In this document: positions 9,728-18,195 of the stretch, piece after piece | Layout: each line of letters opens with the position of its first letter | Numbering within the stretch: the first letter of the stretch is position 1 | Assembly: GCA_030913685.1 (NCBI GenBank) | Contig: CP133187.1 | Location: 2,422,001-2,486,000, forward strand | Source of the DNA: Oscillospiraceae bacterium MB24-C1 | GTDB taxonomy: Bacteria > Bacillota > Clostridia > Oscillospirales > Ruminococcaceae | Length of the DNA: 64,000 nucleotides | Reading direction: 5' to 3' | Made by a program: the position numbers and the translations under genes | The notes under the pieces: model-generated | What the model was told of the DNA's origin: nothing | Seen by the model: the letters and a program-made list of their open reading frames with translations, nothing else | The model's database searches: none

Positions 9728-10687
9728 TTATGGTGTGAAATTATTAAAATAACAAACTGCATCGTGAGAAATGTCGCTTGAGTTCACTTTTCGGTTGCAA
9801 TTAAAGTATAGTTTTCCGTTGGTTTCATCACATCCTTCTATCTCAAAAAGAGTTGGATATGCAGAAGATGTGATACGGAATGACAGATTAGGATTAGCAG
9901 TAACCGTGCCTGTAGCGGTTGAAGCATTGTTGTAAACAAGAACGATGCTGACGTTATTATTTGTCAGCGGCACTAATAGCTGATCGCTACTCGCTATATA
10001 CCCAATACCCTGTCTCGTAAAGTTTTCAAGGCCCGCTACGGTCTTGCCATTGACCAAAGCATCTTTAATGTTAATTTTAAACCCATATGTAAGATTGATT
10101 GTCCCACTATTTGCGGTCAGCGGAACTTGACCTCTGTAAACCGTTACACCGTTTTCGGTGCCATCATATACGAAAAAAAGAAAGTAAATGTAATTCGAGT
10201 CTTTTGCATATTTTTTTGCGCCTGATATTGCAATGTTGTTACCATTGTATTTTAGTGTAAATCCACCCAATTGGGTATACGTTGTTCCAGAATATGAAAG
10301 TTTGACAAGGCTTTCGTTACCGGTCTTCATCGTAGCAACAAAAAGATGATAGCTTCCGTTGATTGTGCAGGTATCCATATCATTGGCATGGCCCAGGTGG
10401 GTTGTATAAGTGGCCGAGGTGTCACCGTTGGTCATAAGTGTAGTGCTTCCATCACTCATCTTAGTCCTGTAGATGACCTGTTTGCTTTCGTCATCGTTGC
10501 ATTTGGCCGTATAGACATAAGTCGATCCAACGGCAAAACCCTGTGTACGGTTGCAGCCGTTGCCATTAGGAATTGTTGCAACCGTTGTGTAGGTATTATA
10601 ATATGCCGCGTTTGCTGTAACGGATAATAAGGCCACTGCACAAAGCAGCGATACGACAAAAGCTCTTATACGCGTGTTAATTTTCAT
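9728..10687 (-). CDS. Secreted protein of unknown function
   Basis: 319 residues with a clear signal peptide (MKINTRIRAFVVSLLCAVALLSVTANA, cleavage near 28) and AAAGGAGGAG before the start. The mature part is rich in Thr, Asn, Tyr and Gly and alternates short beta-strand-like stretches, which suggests an all-beta or propeller-like extracellular protein. No family is recognised. There is no membrane anchor or sorting signal. It appears to be transcribed alone or at the far end of the operon to its right; the 86-base gap to the MgtC-like gene contains its own ribosome site. Confidence 0.75.
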   Translation of the reverse strand: MKINTRIRAFVVSLLCAVALLSVTANAAYYNTYTTVATIPNGNGCNRTQGFAVGSTYVYTAKCNDDESKQVIYRTKMSDGSTTLMTNGDTSATYTTHLGHANDMDTCTINGSYHLFVATMKTGNESLVKLSYSGTTYTQLGGFTLKYNGNNIAISGAKKYAKDSNYIYFLFFVYDGTENGVTVYRGQVPLTANSGTINLTYGFKINIKDALVNGKTVAGLENFTRQGIGYIASSDQLLVPLTNNNVSIVLVYNNASTATGTVTANPNLSFRITSSAYPTLFEIEGCDETNGKLYFNCNRKVNSSDISHDAVCYFNNFTP

Positions 10688-10773
10688 ATTATTTCTCCTC
10701 CTTTATAACTGTCGCAAAGCTTTTTAATAAATTGTTGTTCTGTTAGTAAATGCTGATCATGTAGATCCTTCAG

Positions 10774-11472
10774 CTACGCATCCTCGACGAATAGGATGCC
10801 ATTTGTGCTTCGTAATTTTGATAACAAAACATTACGATCCGAGTCCTGACCGAAACGCTGTACGTCAATGATAGCGCTATTGATTGGGCAACTATTCCCA
10901 CCGGGATACTCTAAATGAGATAGATGCCATTTGTTTTTTCGTATCGTCGCAAGAATAGTCGAAAACGGCGTCTCGGCCGTGTACTCAATATAAAAACGAA
11001 CGACAGTAGAGTCTTTTAAGTACTTTTCGTCGAGACGATTTAGCGCTACAATCACACAGAAAAGAAACCCACACATGATAACCGCTACTTCGTAAAATCC
11101 GCTTCCTACGGCAAGGCCCATACATGCGGATGCCCATAGTCCTGCAGCGGTCGTCAATCCCTTTACACGCTGACCTCTTTGATATCCTGTAATTACAATG
11201 GTTCCGGCGCCAAGAAAACCAATACCACTAATGACTTGAGCCCCAAGACGTGCGGGATCGGCATTCGAGTTGAAATAAATGGAAAGATATTGGTTTAGCA
11301 ACATAACTGACGACGCACCAATGCATACAACAATATGTGTGCGCAATCCGGCAGCGTGGCGCTTTTTGCTTCTTTCATATCCAATTACCGCGCCGCAGCC
11401 AGTTGCTAACAGGAAGCGGAAAAAAATAGATGCTATTGACAATTCTCTCAGTGGATTCAGGAGATCAAGCAC
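10774..11472 (-). CDS. MgtC/SapB-family membrane protein
   Basis: 232 residues, GTG start preceded by AGGAGG. The N-terminal ~145 residues match the MgtC/SapB core: RFLLATGCGAVIGYERSKK with the conserved GYER, AGLRTHIVVCIGAS, RLGAQVISGIGFLGAGTI and GLTTAAGLWASA, with four to five membrane segments. The C-terminal ~85 residues are a soluble, ACT-like tail (FYIEYTAETPFSTILATIRKN). MgtC proteins act at the inner membrane and have been linked to Mg2+/pH adaptation and to control of F-type ATPase; the exact role here is unknown. It follows the SGNH gene by 61 bases and may be co-transcribed. Confidence 0.9.
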   Translation of the reverse strand: MLDLLNPLRELSIASIFFRFLLATGCGAVIGYERSKKRHAAGLRTHIVVCIGASSVMLLNQYLSIYFNSNADPARLGAQVISGIGFLGAGTIVITGYQRGQRVKGLTTAAGLWASACMGLAVGSGFYEVAVIMCGFLFCVIVALNRLDEKYLKDSTVVRFYIEYTAETPFSTILATIRKNKWHLSHLEYPGGNSCPINSAIIDVQRFGQDSDRNVLLSKLRSTNGILFVEDA

Positions 11473-11533
11473 GCCACTATCCTCCTCGTATCTAGAACTA
11501 TGTTGCGTAGATTTATGTTCAGCTTATGTTTGG

Positions 11534-12187
11534 TTATAGAGTCAGCACTCTGCGCACTACATGAGACACTGCAACGCCAAGATTTTTATGGCTTTCGGCA
11601 CCCATATGTACACAATCAACCTCAGATGCAGTTGCGTACACAGAGGCGTCAAGAAAGAATGCACCATGAGCCTGACATACCGGATAATAATAATCTTTAA
11701 AACGAAGTGACTCGCTATATTTGCCTTGCATAGAAGAGGAGGGTTCCCGTGTATCAATGCCCGAAAGCAGTGGGATGGGCGAGATTACAAGAATCAGAGG
11801 CGAACCCCTAAAAACGCTGGTGTTTCCACTATCAGACTGCACATAATCCGCGGAGAATGCGGCGCTCAGCAAGGCGTCCAGCCCCTTTGAGGAGCCGCGT
11901 GCATCCGTAAACTTCAGGTCGTTGGTACCAAGGCTGATGATCAGCAAGTCAACAGGCTTGGCTGCTAATAACGTATACAGAAGACCTTTTCTACCATTCA
12001 GATAGTCACAGAACGGGTCGTCGAATGAAGTGGTTCGAGAATTCATACCCGCCTCAATGACACAATATCCACTACCCAGATTCTTTTGAAGCAGTGCTGT
12101 CCAACGGGTGTCTGCGTCAAAGCGCGCTCCTGTGCCAGGGACGTAACCCCAGGTGTTGGAATCACCGTAGCATATAATTCTTTTCAT
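11534..12187 (-). CDS. SGNH/GDSL-family hydrolase
   Basis: 217 residues. Block I is CYGDSNTWGY with the catalytic Ser in GDSN; block III is LIISLGTNDLK with the catalytic-loop Asn; block V is DCVHMGAESH with the Asp-x-x-His pair. No signal peptide, so it is cytoplasmic. The family hydrolyses acyl, acetyl or aryl esters; the substrate is not predictable from sequence. The gene starts 6 bases after the PHP-domain gene, so it is very likely in the same operon and may de-esterify a compound brought in by the TRAP transporter. The ribosome site is weak (GAAAGG), consistent with translational coupling. Confidence 0.88.
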   Translation of the reverse strand: MKRIICYGDSNTWGYVPGTGARFDADTRWTALLQKNLGSGYCVIEAGMNSRTTSFDDPFCDYLNGRKGLLYTLLAAKPVDLLIISLGTNDLKFTDARGSSKGLDALLSAAFSADYVQSDSGNTSVFRGSPLILVISPIPLLSGIDTREPSSSMQGKYSESLRFKDYYYPVCQAHGAFFLDASVYATASEVDCVHMGAESHKNLGVAVSHVVRRVLTL

Positions 12188-12193
12188 TGCCTT

Positions 12194-13102
12194 TCACTTT
12201 CGACCATCAAAGAAGATGGGGTTTGTCCAGGCAGAGCGGCCTGCAATATCGACGCAGACAATACGAACATATGCCTCACGCCCTGTTAGGGTATGGGCGG
12301 CCTCGGTGAGCGATGCGCCGTCTTCTGCAAAGAAGGATTTGCCTCTGGGCGGATAGGTGACAAAATGGATTTCCCGACAGGCGGAACAGGCGGTATATAC
12401 CTTGTCGCCGTCCAGGCCGAAGTCGTGGATCACAGGGCCGCTGGAGGCATAGAATCTACCGTTAAAGAGCGCCTCCATAATGGCCTGTGGGCTGCGCTGG
12501 GAGGCTTTCACCCAGATCCAGCCACCAAATAGGTCATGGTGAACATGCACGTCATCACTGGCGGTGGCGAATACGTACCTTCCGTGACGCAGGAGCATGT
12601 CCCAGTAAATTTCTGCGTTGCCGCCGTGGCAAAGATGCTCCGTGCCGTTGTTGTAGACCTCTATCGCATGAAAGCCGTTCAGTGACAGAACTTCCGATGG
12701 CTCCATTCTTGACCAGATGGGATGGGCCAGCGTGACAAACTGCCCGTCTTCTCGCATCATGTCGATAAGCTGTGGGTCGGTCAGCTCTGCGGCAGAATAG
12801 CGCTTGCAGAGATAGTCGGTGCTTTCTTTGCCGATTGCACCGGTGCCCACGACGTGGGTACACTTGTATGGGCTGTACTCGATGTCATGCTCCACGCCGG
12901 TGAGCAGAATTAGCCGTTCTTCTGGCAGCTCACTGTGCGGCACAAAGACATTATGGTCCGTCATAGAGAGAAAATCATAACCGTGGGAGTAATAGAGCTG
13001 CGCAATGTCCGTTGGCGTGATCACGCCGTCCGATACGGTTGTATGGCTGTGCAAGTTTCCCTTCAGCCAGACTCCATCCTTGGAAAAATAAGATTTTTTC
13101 AT
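12194..13102 (-). CDS. PHP-domain metallohydrolase (CehA/McbA-like)
   Basis: 302 residues. The N-terminus carries the PHP signature GNLHSHTTVSDG (metal-binding HxH plus Asp), followed by FLSMTDHN, GVEHD, LAHPIW and, near the C-terminal third, ATASDDVHVHHD. These His/Asp clusters form the trinuclear metal site of PHP phosphoesterases. CehA/McbA-type members act on phosphoesters or other esters of small molecules. It lies 28 bases downstream of dctM and 6 bases upstream of the SGNH gene, so it is part of the operon. The substrate is unknown. Confidence 0.85.
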   Translation of the reverse strand: MKKSYFSKDGVWLKGNLHSHTTVSDGVITPTDIAQLYYSHGYDFLSMTDHNVFVPHSELPEERLILLTGVEHDIEYSPYKCTHVVGTGAIGKESTDYLCKRYSAAELTDPQLIDMMREDGQFVTLAHPIWSRMEPSEVLSLNGFHAIEVYNNGTEHLCHGGNAEIYWDMLLRHGRYVFATASDDVHVHHDLFGGWIWVKASQRSPQAIMEALFNGRFYASSGPVIHDFGLDGDKVYTACSACREIHFVTYPPRGKSFFAEDGASLTEAAHTLTGREAYVRIVCVDIAGRSAWTNPIFFDGRK

Positions 13103-13130
13103 AAATAGCCTCGTTTCAAGCAGGAAAGCT

Positions 13131-14423
13131 TTATTTCAGCAGCGTGGGAAGTAGAGTTGAGATACCGGGGATAAATGTAACCAGAAGCAGGGTGATAATC
13201 AACGCCGCGAAAAGCTCTTTTCCTTGCTTTAGAAAATCAGGAATTTCAATCTTGCACAGGTTGCAGCACTGGTACATTGTTGCGCCGAAGGGAGGCGTGA
13301 TGGCACCGATGGACAGGTTGAGAATCATCATGATGCCGAAGTGGATGGGGTTAATGCCAAAGTTTATGGCCACAGGGTACAGCAGGGGGCCTGCAATCAT
13401 CAAGACGGCGGAGCTATCCACCAACATACCCATGATGAGCAACATGATGTTCACCATCAGAAGGAACACGATGGGATTATTAGTAATGTCAAGCACAAGC
13501 GCCGTGATCATCTGAGGAATCTGCGCATAAGTTAGATACAGGCCAAAAACGGTGGCGGAGATGATGATGCCAAACACATTGGCGATGGAGGTGAAGGCCT
13601 CTAAAAGAATCATCTTGAAGTCGGAAATATGTAGCTCTTTGTAGACGAACATACCCACAAAGATACATAGTAAGCAGAGAATAGCACCACCCTCGGTAGC
13701 GGTGACGATACCGAAGCGCAGGCCAACAATGAGCACAACAATCATCACCACGGCCCAGAAGCAGTCGACGAAGCCGCGGGCAATCTCTTTGAGCGTGGCG
13801 CGCTCTTCACGCACGGGCTTATAACCGTCGCGGTGGGAGACGTAATTCACGGCAAGCATCATGAAGATGCACATTAGAATGCCGGGCAGGTAGCCAGCCA
13901 TAAACATATCCAGCACAGAATTTTCCGTTATGGAAGCGTACAGAATCAGCATGACTCCGGGAGGAATCATAGGCGAGATCAGAGCGGAGTTTGCAGTGAC
14001 AGCGGCGGCAAAGGCGAGATTAAAACCTCGTTTCTCCATTTCAGGCACCAGCATCTTGCACTGCATGGCGGCGTCCGCATTCGAAGAGCCGCACAGACCG
14101 CCCATCAGGGTGGACAGCAGCACATTTACCTGAGCCAGGCCGCCCCACATATGGCCCACCAGCAGGTCGGCAAACTTCATCATGCGGGAGGTAATGCCGG
14201 TGTAGTTCATGAGCAGGCCCGCCGTGATGAAAAACGGGATAGCCATCAGGTTAAAGTTCATGCCGGAAGTAACCATCTTGGACAGCACGATGTTTAGCGG
14301 CATCTCCGGTGCGATAAATGTAAAGTAGACGACGGCTCCGCTGATAAAAACGGCGCATACCGGGAGACGAAAGGCCAACAGGACGAATACCAGAATCAGA
14401 GGAAGCCAGGTAAGAAAATTCAT
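13131..14423 (-). CDS. dctM: TRAP transporter large permease (DctM family)
   Basis: 430 residues, hydrophobic throughout with about 12 membrane segments. Family hallmarks include FITAGLLMNYTGIT, GGLCGSSNADAAMQ and SPMIPPGVMLILYAS in the N-terminal half and GAITPPFGATMYQCC near the C-terminus. DctM is the sodium-driven translocation subunit of tripartite ATP-independent periplasmic transporters. Its start overlaps the stop of dctQ by 4 bases, so the two are translated together. Substrate binding is set by the separate DctP protein. Confidence 0.95.
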   Translation of the reverse strand: MNFLTWLPLILVFVLLAFRLPVCAVFISGAVVYFTFIAPEMPLNIVLSKMVTSGMNFNLMAIPFFITAGLLMNYTGITSRMMKFADLLVGHMWGGLAQVNVLLSTLMGGLCGSSNADAAMQCKMLVPEMEKRGFNLAFAAAVTANSALISPMIPPGVMLILYASITENSVLDMFMAGYLPGILMCIFMMLAVNYVSHRDGYKPVREERATLKEIARGFVDCFWAVVMIVVLIVGLRFGIVTATEGGAILCLLCIFVGMFVYKELHISDFKMILLEAFTSIANVFGIIISATVFGLYLTYAQIPQMITALVLDITNNPIVFLLMVNIMLLIMGMLVDSSAVLMIAGPLLYPVAINFGINPIHFGIMMILNLSIGAITPPFGATMYQCCNLCKIEIPDFLKQGKELFAALIITLLLVTFIPGISTLLPTLLK

Positions 14424-14911
14424 TCGGTTTTCCTCCCTTCAATCCCCTTAAAGATGCGGCTCAGCAGTGACCATAGACTGCGCACAGCACCGCTAAAGAA
14501 TCCCACCACGATGGACAAATACGGAAAAAAATAAGCAATTTTCGTGCCGGTGACCATGCGGGTAAGTCCGCTCTTGCACAGCTTGAGGCCCCAATAGGTA
14601 ATGAAAGCGGAGAATACAAAAATAAAAATATCACGGAGGATATCTAGAATTTGCTGACCAATAGGGGGTAGCAGATTTTGAATGAACTTGACATCCACAT
14701 GGGCATCTTTTTTGTATAGGTATCCGAAGCCGGCATACCCGATCCAGACATACGCAGACAGGGCAATGGCCTCAAGTGTAGTGGAATAGTGTTGCAGGAC
14801 GACGCGCGAGAATATGTTGATGATAACAGGTACAATGACCAAAATGACCATCACCCGTCCCATCCATTCTTCTGCCGTTCCGTCTCGGAAAAAGGCAGCG
14901 ATTTTTTTCAT
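14420..14911 (-). CDS. dctQ: TRAP transporter small permease (DctQ family)
   Basis: 163 residues with four membrane segments: about 20-38, 48-65, 85-110 and 130-150. The central KKDAHVDVKFI segment matches the family pattern of a conserved loop after helix 2. DctQ supports folding and docking of DctM. It lies between dctP (147 bases away, with a hairpin in the gap) and dctM (4-base overlap). Confidence 0.92.
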   Translation of the reverse strand: MKKIAAFFRDGTAEEWMGRVMVILVIVPVIINIFSRVVLQHYSTTLEAIALSAYVWIGYAGFGYLYKKDAHVDVKFIQNLLPPIGQQILDILRDIFIFVFSAFITYWGLKLCKSGLTRMVTGTKIAYFFPYLSIVVGFFSGAVRSLWSLLSRIFKGIEGRKTE

Positions 14912-14978
14912 AAGGTTCCTCGTTTCGTTAGACTGGACACTTGTATTTGTTGGGCGTCTCTTTAGCCATCTTATGAAA

Positions 14979-15018
14979 GTATAGTCTGAGGAAACCTTAG
15001 AGCCTCCTCAGACTATAC
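14979..15018 (-). promoter_or_regulatory. Perfect 14-bp intercistronic hairpin between dctP and dctQ
   Basis: GTATAGTCTGAGGA and TCCTCAGACTATAC form a perfect 14-bp stem around a 12-base loop, 41 bases past the dctP stop. Only a weak TTTC follows it on the minus strand. Such hairpins after binding-protein genes commonly protect the upstream mRNA or cause partial termination, so that more binding protein than permease is made; this role is inferred. Confidence 0.75.
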
Positions 15019-15058
15019 ACGTTAGGCTACTACAAAATTTGCGTCGAAGGCGGTAGAA

Positions 15059-16117
15059 TTACTTGCCAGCGGCGATGTCGGCGCGAATCTGAGCAACGGT
15101 ATCCAGAACCTTCTGACCGATTTCATACTTCAGGACGTTCTCCTTAGCTAGTGCGGCAAAGGGAGCACGATCCACTTCATAGAATCGGACGCCGGCTTTC
15201 TCCATATCAATACGCATGATAGCCTCGTTCTCCATGGAATACTCGTAATAATTCTGTCCGGCGGTATGTAGCTCTTCTTCGATGATGTTACGATACTCTT
15301 CAGGCAGGCTGTTCCAGAAAGTGGTGCTGCAGTACAGGCCGTCAGCAAGAGGCATCTGGGCAAGCAGGGTGGCTTCCTTGACAAGCTCATAGGTCTTGGT
15401 GCTGTACATCAGGCTGATGGACTGATCGACGGCATCGATAGTGCCGGCAGACAGAGCGCTGACCTGCTCAGAGGAGGGCATAGCCATGGGGCTGGCACCC
15501 AGGGAGTTGAAGCAGTCCAAATAGGGCGAGGAGCCGGGGACACGCAGCTTCAGACCCTTCATGTCATCGGGGGTCTTGATCGGCTTCTTGCCAAGAACGT
15601 GACGCATACCGGCAGTAAAGCTGACATTGATGCAGTGAATGTTCACGGCGTCGAGATTGGCGACGATTTCGTCGAACAGGTCGGTGTCATAGAAACGCAC
15701 GCACTCCTCGGCGGAATCAAACACGAAACCTGCCTGAATGGCGCAGGCATCGGGATAGTAATCTTCCCACTGGCTGAAGGCGGTTACATATAGCAGAGGA
15801 GCATCGCTTCTGATTGCCTCAACGGCATCAGCGGGGGTACCAAGCGTATTGTTGGGATAGACCTTCAGGTCGATGGCACCGTTGGAACGCTCAGAAATAC
15901 GCTGGGCGGCGGCCTTCAATTCAAAGTTGACCTGATCCATATCACTGTAGGCGTTGGACAAGCTAATGACGATGGGCTTGGTGGCTTCTTTATTGCTGGT
16001 GCTGGCTTCGGGTGTGCTGGCGCTGGCGCTGACAGCGGAGGCTTCGGTCTTGCTGCCGCAGGCCGCCAGACTCAGCGACATGGTCAGAGCTAGTACAAGT
16101 GCAAACAACTTTTTCAT
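15059..16117 (-). CDS. dctP: TRAP transporter substrate-binding lipoprotein (DctP family)
   Basis: 352 residues from the ATG at 16117, chosen because AGAGAGG precedes it and the protein then begins with a lipoprotein signal (MKKLFALVLALTMSLSLAAC, lipobox LAAC). A Ser/Ala/Thr-rich linker follows, then the binding domain. DMKGLKLRVPGSSPYLDCF holds the conserved Arg that normally pairs with a substrate carboxylate, and AGTIDAVDQS is a second family landmark. An organic acid or other anionic ligand is therefore likely. A frame extension to 16234 exists but lacks a ribosome site. A 218-base gap to the dehydrogenase gene could contain its own promoter. Confidence 0.93.
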   Translation of the reverse strand: MKKLFALVLALTMSLSLAACGSKTEASAVSASASTPEASTSNKEATKPIVISLSNAYSDMDQVNFELKAAAQRISERSNGAIDLKVYPNNTLGTPADAVEAIRSDAPLLYVTAFSQWEDYYPDACAIQAGFVFDSAEECVRFYDTDLFDEIVANLDAVNIHCINVSFTAGMRHVLGKKPIKTPDDMKGLKLRVPGSSPYLDCFNSLGASPMAMPSSEQVSALSAGTIDAVDQSISLMYSTKTYELVKEATLLAQMPLADGLYCSTTFWNSLPEEYRNIIEEELHTAGQNYYEYSMENEAIMRIDMEKAGVRFYEVDRAPFAALAKENVLKYEIGQKVLDTVAQIRADIAAGK

Positions 16118-16335
16118 ACATTTAACCTCTCTTCTATTTTTGCGTATACGCCGTACTAAAGTTTTGATGAATAGAGAGCCCCCCTTTTCCTGCCGGTTTA
16201 TTATGAAATATCTTAGTGATTCTCCTCGTGCCAAACGAGTTGTTTAAACCGCGATGTCAATGCTATGGTAAAAAGAGTGATTCAACAGAACGTCATATGA
16301 TCGTATTTGACGGAGCTGAGGCTACGCTAGCAAAC

Positions 16336-17706
16336 TTAGTTATTACAAATAACGATGTGCTCAAGTTCGGCTATGACCTCATCAGACAAGGTATCCAGCA
16401 GCCCCAGATCCCAAACCATCTGGAGGATGGTATAACGGGCGCGAACCTCCTTGCAGTACAGGAAGGTTTGCCTGAGTAGGTCGTCTTCCACGCCGATTTC
16501 GCTGGGTAAGCAGGGGGAATTTAGAGAGCGCAGGATGCCCATAATTTCCTCGGAGGAGGGCAGGCCAGACAACAATGCCATAATCTCGTCCCAGTGAGCC
16601 TCTATGGTGTCGATACGAGCTAGGCGGGCGGTAGTCTCGTTCTTCTGAGCCTTGGCTTCCATAGCAATGACGCCCTCTGCGGCGGGGCCGTAGGCTGTAT
16701 GAATGGCATCCTCCCAGGCAGCTTGCTCATAAGACTTAGCCGCAACGCGGGCAGCATCGAAGTCTACATCAGCCTTCCGTAGTTTCTCCACCAGTTTAAG
16801 AATGAGTACGGTGCCTACACCCACCTGAGTGCCGTGGGGTACAGGGCGTTTGCCTGCCTGTTCAAAAATCATTTCCCAGTAGTGGGACATATGGTGTTCA
16901 CAGCCGGAAGCGGGGCGGGAGTTGCCGTATAAGCTCATGGCCACACCGGCCAGGACTAGGCCTTCCATGATATTGCCCAGCGTCTCGGGGTCTCGCTCCG
17001 TGGCTTTGTCGGCACTGGTCAGCACTTTCTGGACGCAGCTTTCCACTAATTCCACGATGTTGTTGCAATAGTGCTCACCGTTGATGACCTTGGCCAATTT
17101 CCAATCACACAGGCAGGTGAACTTGCCTAACAGGTCACCTAGACCCGCGGCGATCATACGGTAGGGGGCACCCTTTAGTATCTCGGTGTCGCCAATGATG
17201 GCGGTAGGAGTGTGGGCGTCGAACGTGGTCTTCAGGTGATTGACCTGGATGGCGGCGATGCTGGAGGCAAAGCCGTCCATGGGAGCGGCGGTAGCCACGG
17301 TAAAAAAGGGACGGCCCATCTTAAAACTGAAGTAACGGGTCATGTCGTTGATTGTGCCGGTGCCTACGGCCACCATTAGGTCACAATCCATAGGCATGTT
17401 GATGGCTAGCTCACCTAAAGTAGCCTCGTCAAAACCCAGGTGGGACAGCTGGATGATTTTATGCTGGATACCGGCATCCCTCAGAATTTTTACACATTTC
17501 TCGCCAGCGATACCATAAGTGATGGGGTCGCTAATGAGGTACAGGCTCTTGAAGCCCATCGCCTTGACAAGATTGGGCAAATCATTCAGGGTGTCCTTGC
17601 CCATGCGTACAGCCGACAGGGCAGCATAATGTTCCTTGCCGCAGTCGCAAGTAAAGCGCTGATCCAGATACGCATTCAATTCCATCGGTTTCTTTGGCAT
17701 TTTCAT
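16336..17706 (-). CDS. sn-Glycerol-1-phosphate dehydrogenase-type enzyme (AraM/EgsA family)
   Basis: 456 residues. The start at 17706 is preferred: AGGAGG lies 8 bases upstream, inside the region a start at 17724 would encode. The iron/zinc alcohol-dehydrogenase-like fold shows an NAD(P)-binding loop VAVGTGTINDMTRYFSF, the PFFTVATAAPMDGFAS segment and metal ligands in GLGDLLGK, GCEHHMSHYWE and PHGTQVGVGT, as in G1P dehydrogenases. These interconvert dihydroxyacetone phosphate and sn-glycerol-1-phosphate, the archaeal lipid enantiomer; Bacillus AraM makes the same product. No G1P prenyltransferase lies nearby. Set with a TRAP transporter, a phosphoesterase-like PHP protein and an esterase, a catabolic role is more likely. 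It is the first gene of the operon. Confidence 0.85.
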   Translation of the reverse strand: MKMPKKPMELNAYLDQRFTCDCGKEHYAALSAVRMGKDTLNDLPNLVKAMGFKSLYLISDPITYGIAGEKCVKILRDAGIQHKIIQLSHLGFDEATLGELAINMPMDCDLMVAVGTGTINDMTRYFSFKMGRPFFTVATAAPMDGFASSIAAIQVNHLKTTFDAHTPTAIIGDTEILKGAPYRMIAAGLGDLLGKFTCLCDWKLAKVINGEHYCNNIVELVESCVQKVLTSADKATERDPETLGNIMEGLVLAGVAMSLYGNSRPASGCEHHMSHYWEMIFEQAGKRPVPHGTQVGVGTVLILKLVEKLRKADVDFDAARVAAKSYEQAAWEDAIHTAYGPAAEGVIAMEAKAQKNETTARLARIDTIEAHWDEIMALLSGLPSSEEIMGILRSLNSPCLPSEIGVEDDLLRQTFLYCKEVRARYTILQMVWDLGLLDTLSDEVIAELEHIVICNN

Positions 17707-17885
17707 ATCATTAGCCTCCTGCATAATGGCTGTGTTCCAATAGAGTCAGTATGAATATAGATTGCAGTATAAAATTGACGCAATCTTCCAACCTTACATA
17801 GTTTTTCGCTAATGCTAACGCAGATTTGAGGTGCACTTAATTCAGTTAAGTATGAGCGCCATAAATGCTTATATTTTCTTTATCA

Positions 17886-17914
17886 ATGATAGCTTTTTGG
17901 TAAAAGCTATGCAA
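17886..17914 (-). promoter_or_regulatory. Candidate promoter of the dehydrogenase-TRAP operon
   Basis: On the minus strand TTGCAT (17909-17914) and TATCAT (17886-17891) are 17 bases apart. The transcript would have a leader of about 170 bases. The spacer contains a small inverted repeat (AGCTTTT / AAAAGCT). This is the best-scoring pair by eye; both boxes are imperfect. Confidence 0.4.
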
Positions 17915-17966
17915 ACGTAATTTTTAAGACGCTGTTTTTGCATTATTTCGTACAAATAAGTAAAAT

Positions 17967-17988
17967 GTTTAGTAAATAATTTACTGAA
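17967..17988. promoter_or_regulatory. Palindromic operator 1 (candidate LacI-family site)
   Basis: AGTAAATAATTTACT (17971-17985) is a perfect palindrome within GTTTAGTAAATAATTTACTG. It lies about 55 bp upstream of the candidate -35 box. A second copy of the first 17 bases occurs 115 bp away. Confidence 0.6.
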
Positions 17989-18081
17989 TAATTCTGACAT
18001 TCAAAATTTTGAAAATTGTCGCGTCTTTTTTCTATTTCTATCTTTTTTTTAATATAAATACTGTGCTAGAAATGGTAAATA

Positions 18082-18103
18082 GTTTAGTAAATAATTTATT
18101 AGG
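18082..18103. promoter_or_regulatory. Operator 2 (second copy of the same site)
   Basis: GTTTAGTAAATAATTTA is identical to operator 1 over 17 bases; the palindrome here is AGTAAATAATTTATT (18086-18100), one position imperfect. Centre-to-centre distance from operator 1 is about 115 bp, close to 11 helical turns, as would suit a dimer-of-dimers repressor forming a loop. Confidence 0.55.
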
Positions 18104-18142
18104 GAGCCTGATTTTATAAAACTTTCTCTGTTTTGCACATAT

Positions 18143-18180
18143 AAAAAGCCGGGAAACAGTGCAATGTTCCTCGGCTTTTT
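18143..18180 (-). terminator. Terminator of the LacI-type regulator gene
   Basis: AAAAAGCCG ... CGGCTTTTT forms a stem extended by GGAA/TTCC-type pairs, with a T run on the minus strand, 15 bases past the regulator stop codon. It isolates the regulator from the downstream operon. Confidence 0.85.
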
Positions 18181-18195
18181 ATTAATAATTAATCG

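Noticed and set aside
11500-11700. Plus-strand frame opposite the SGNH gene
   Set aside because: Antisense to a clear GDSL hydrolase; no ribosome site.
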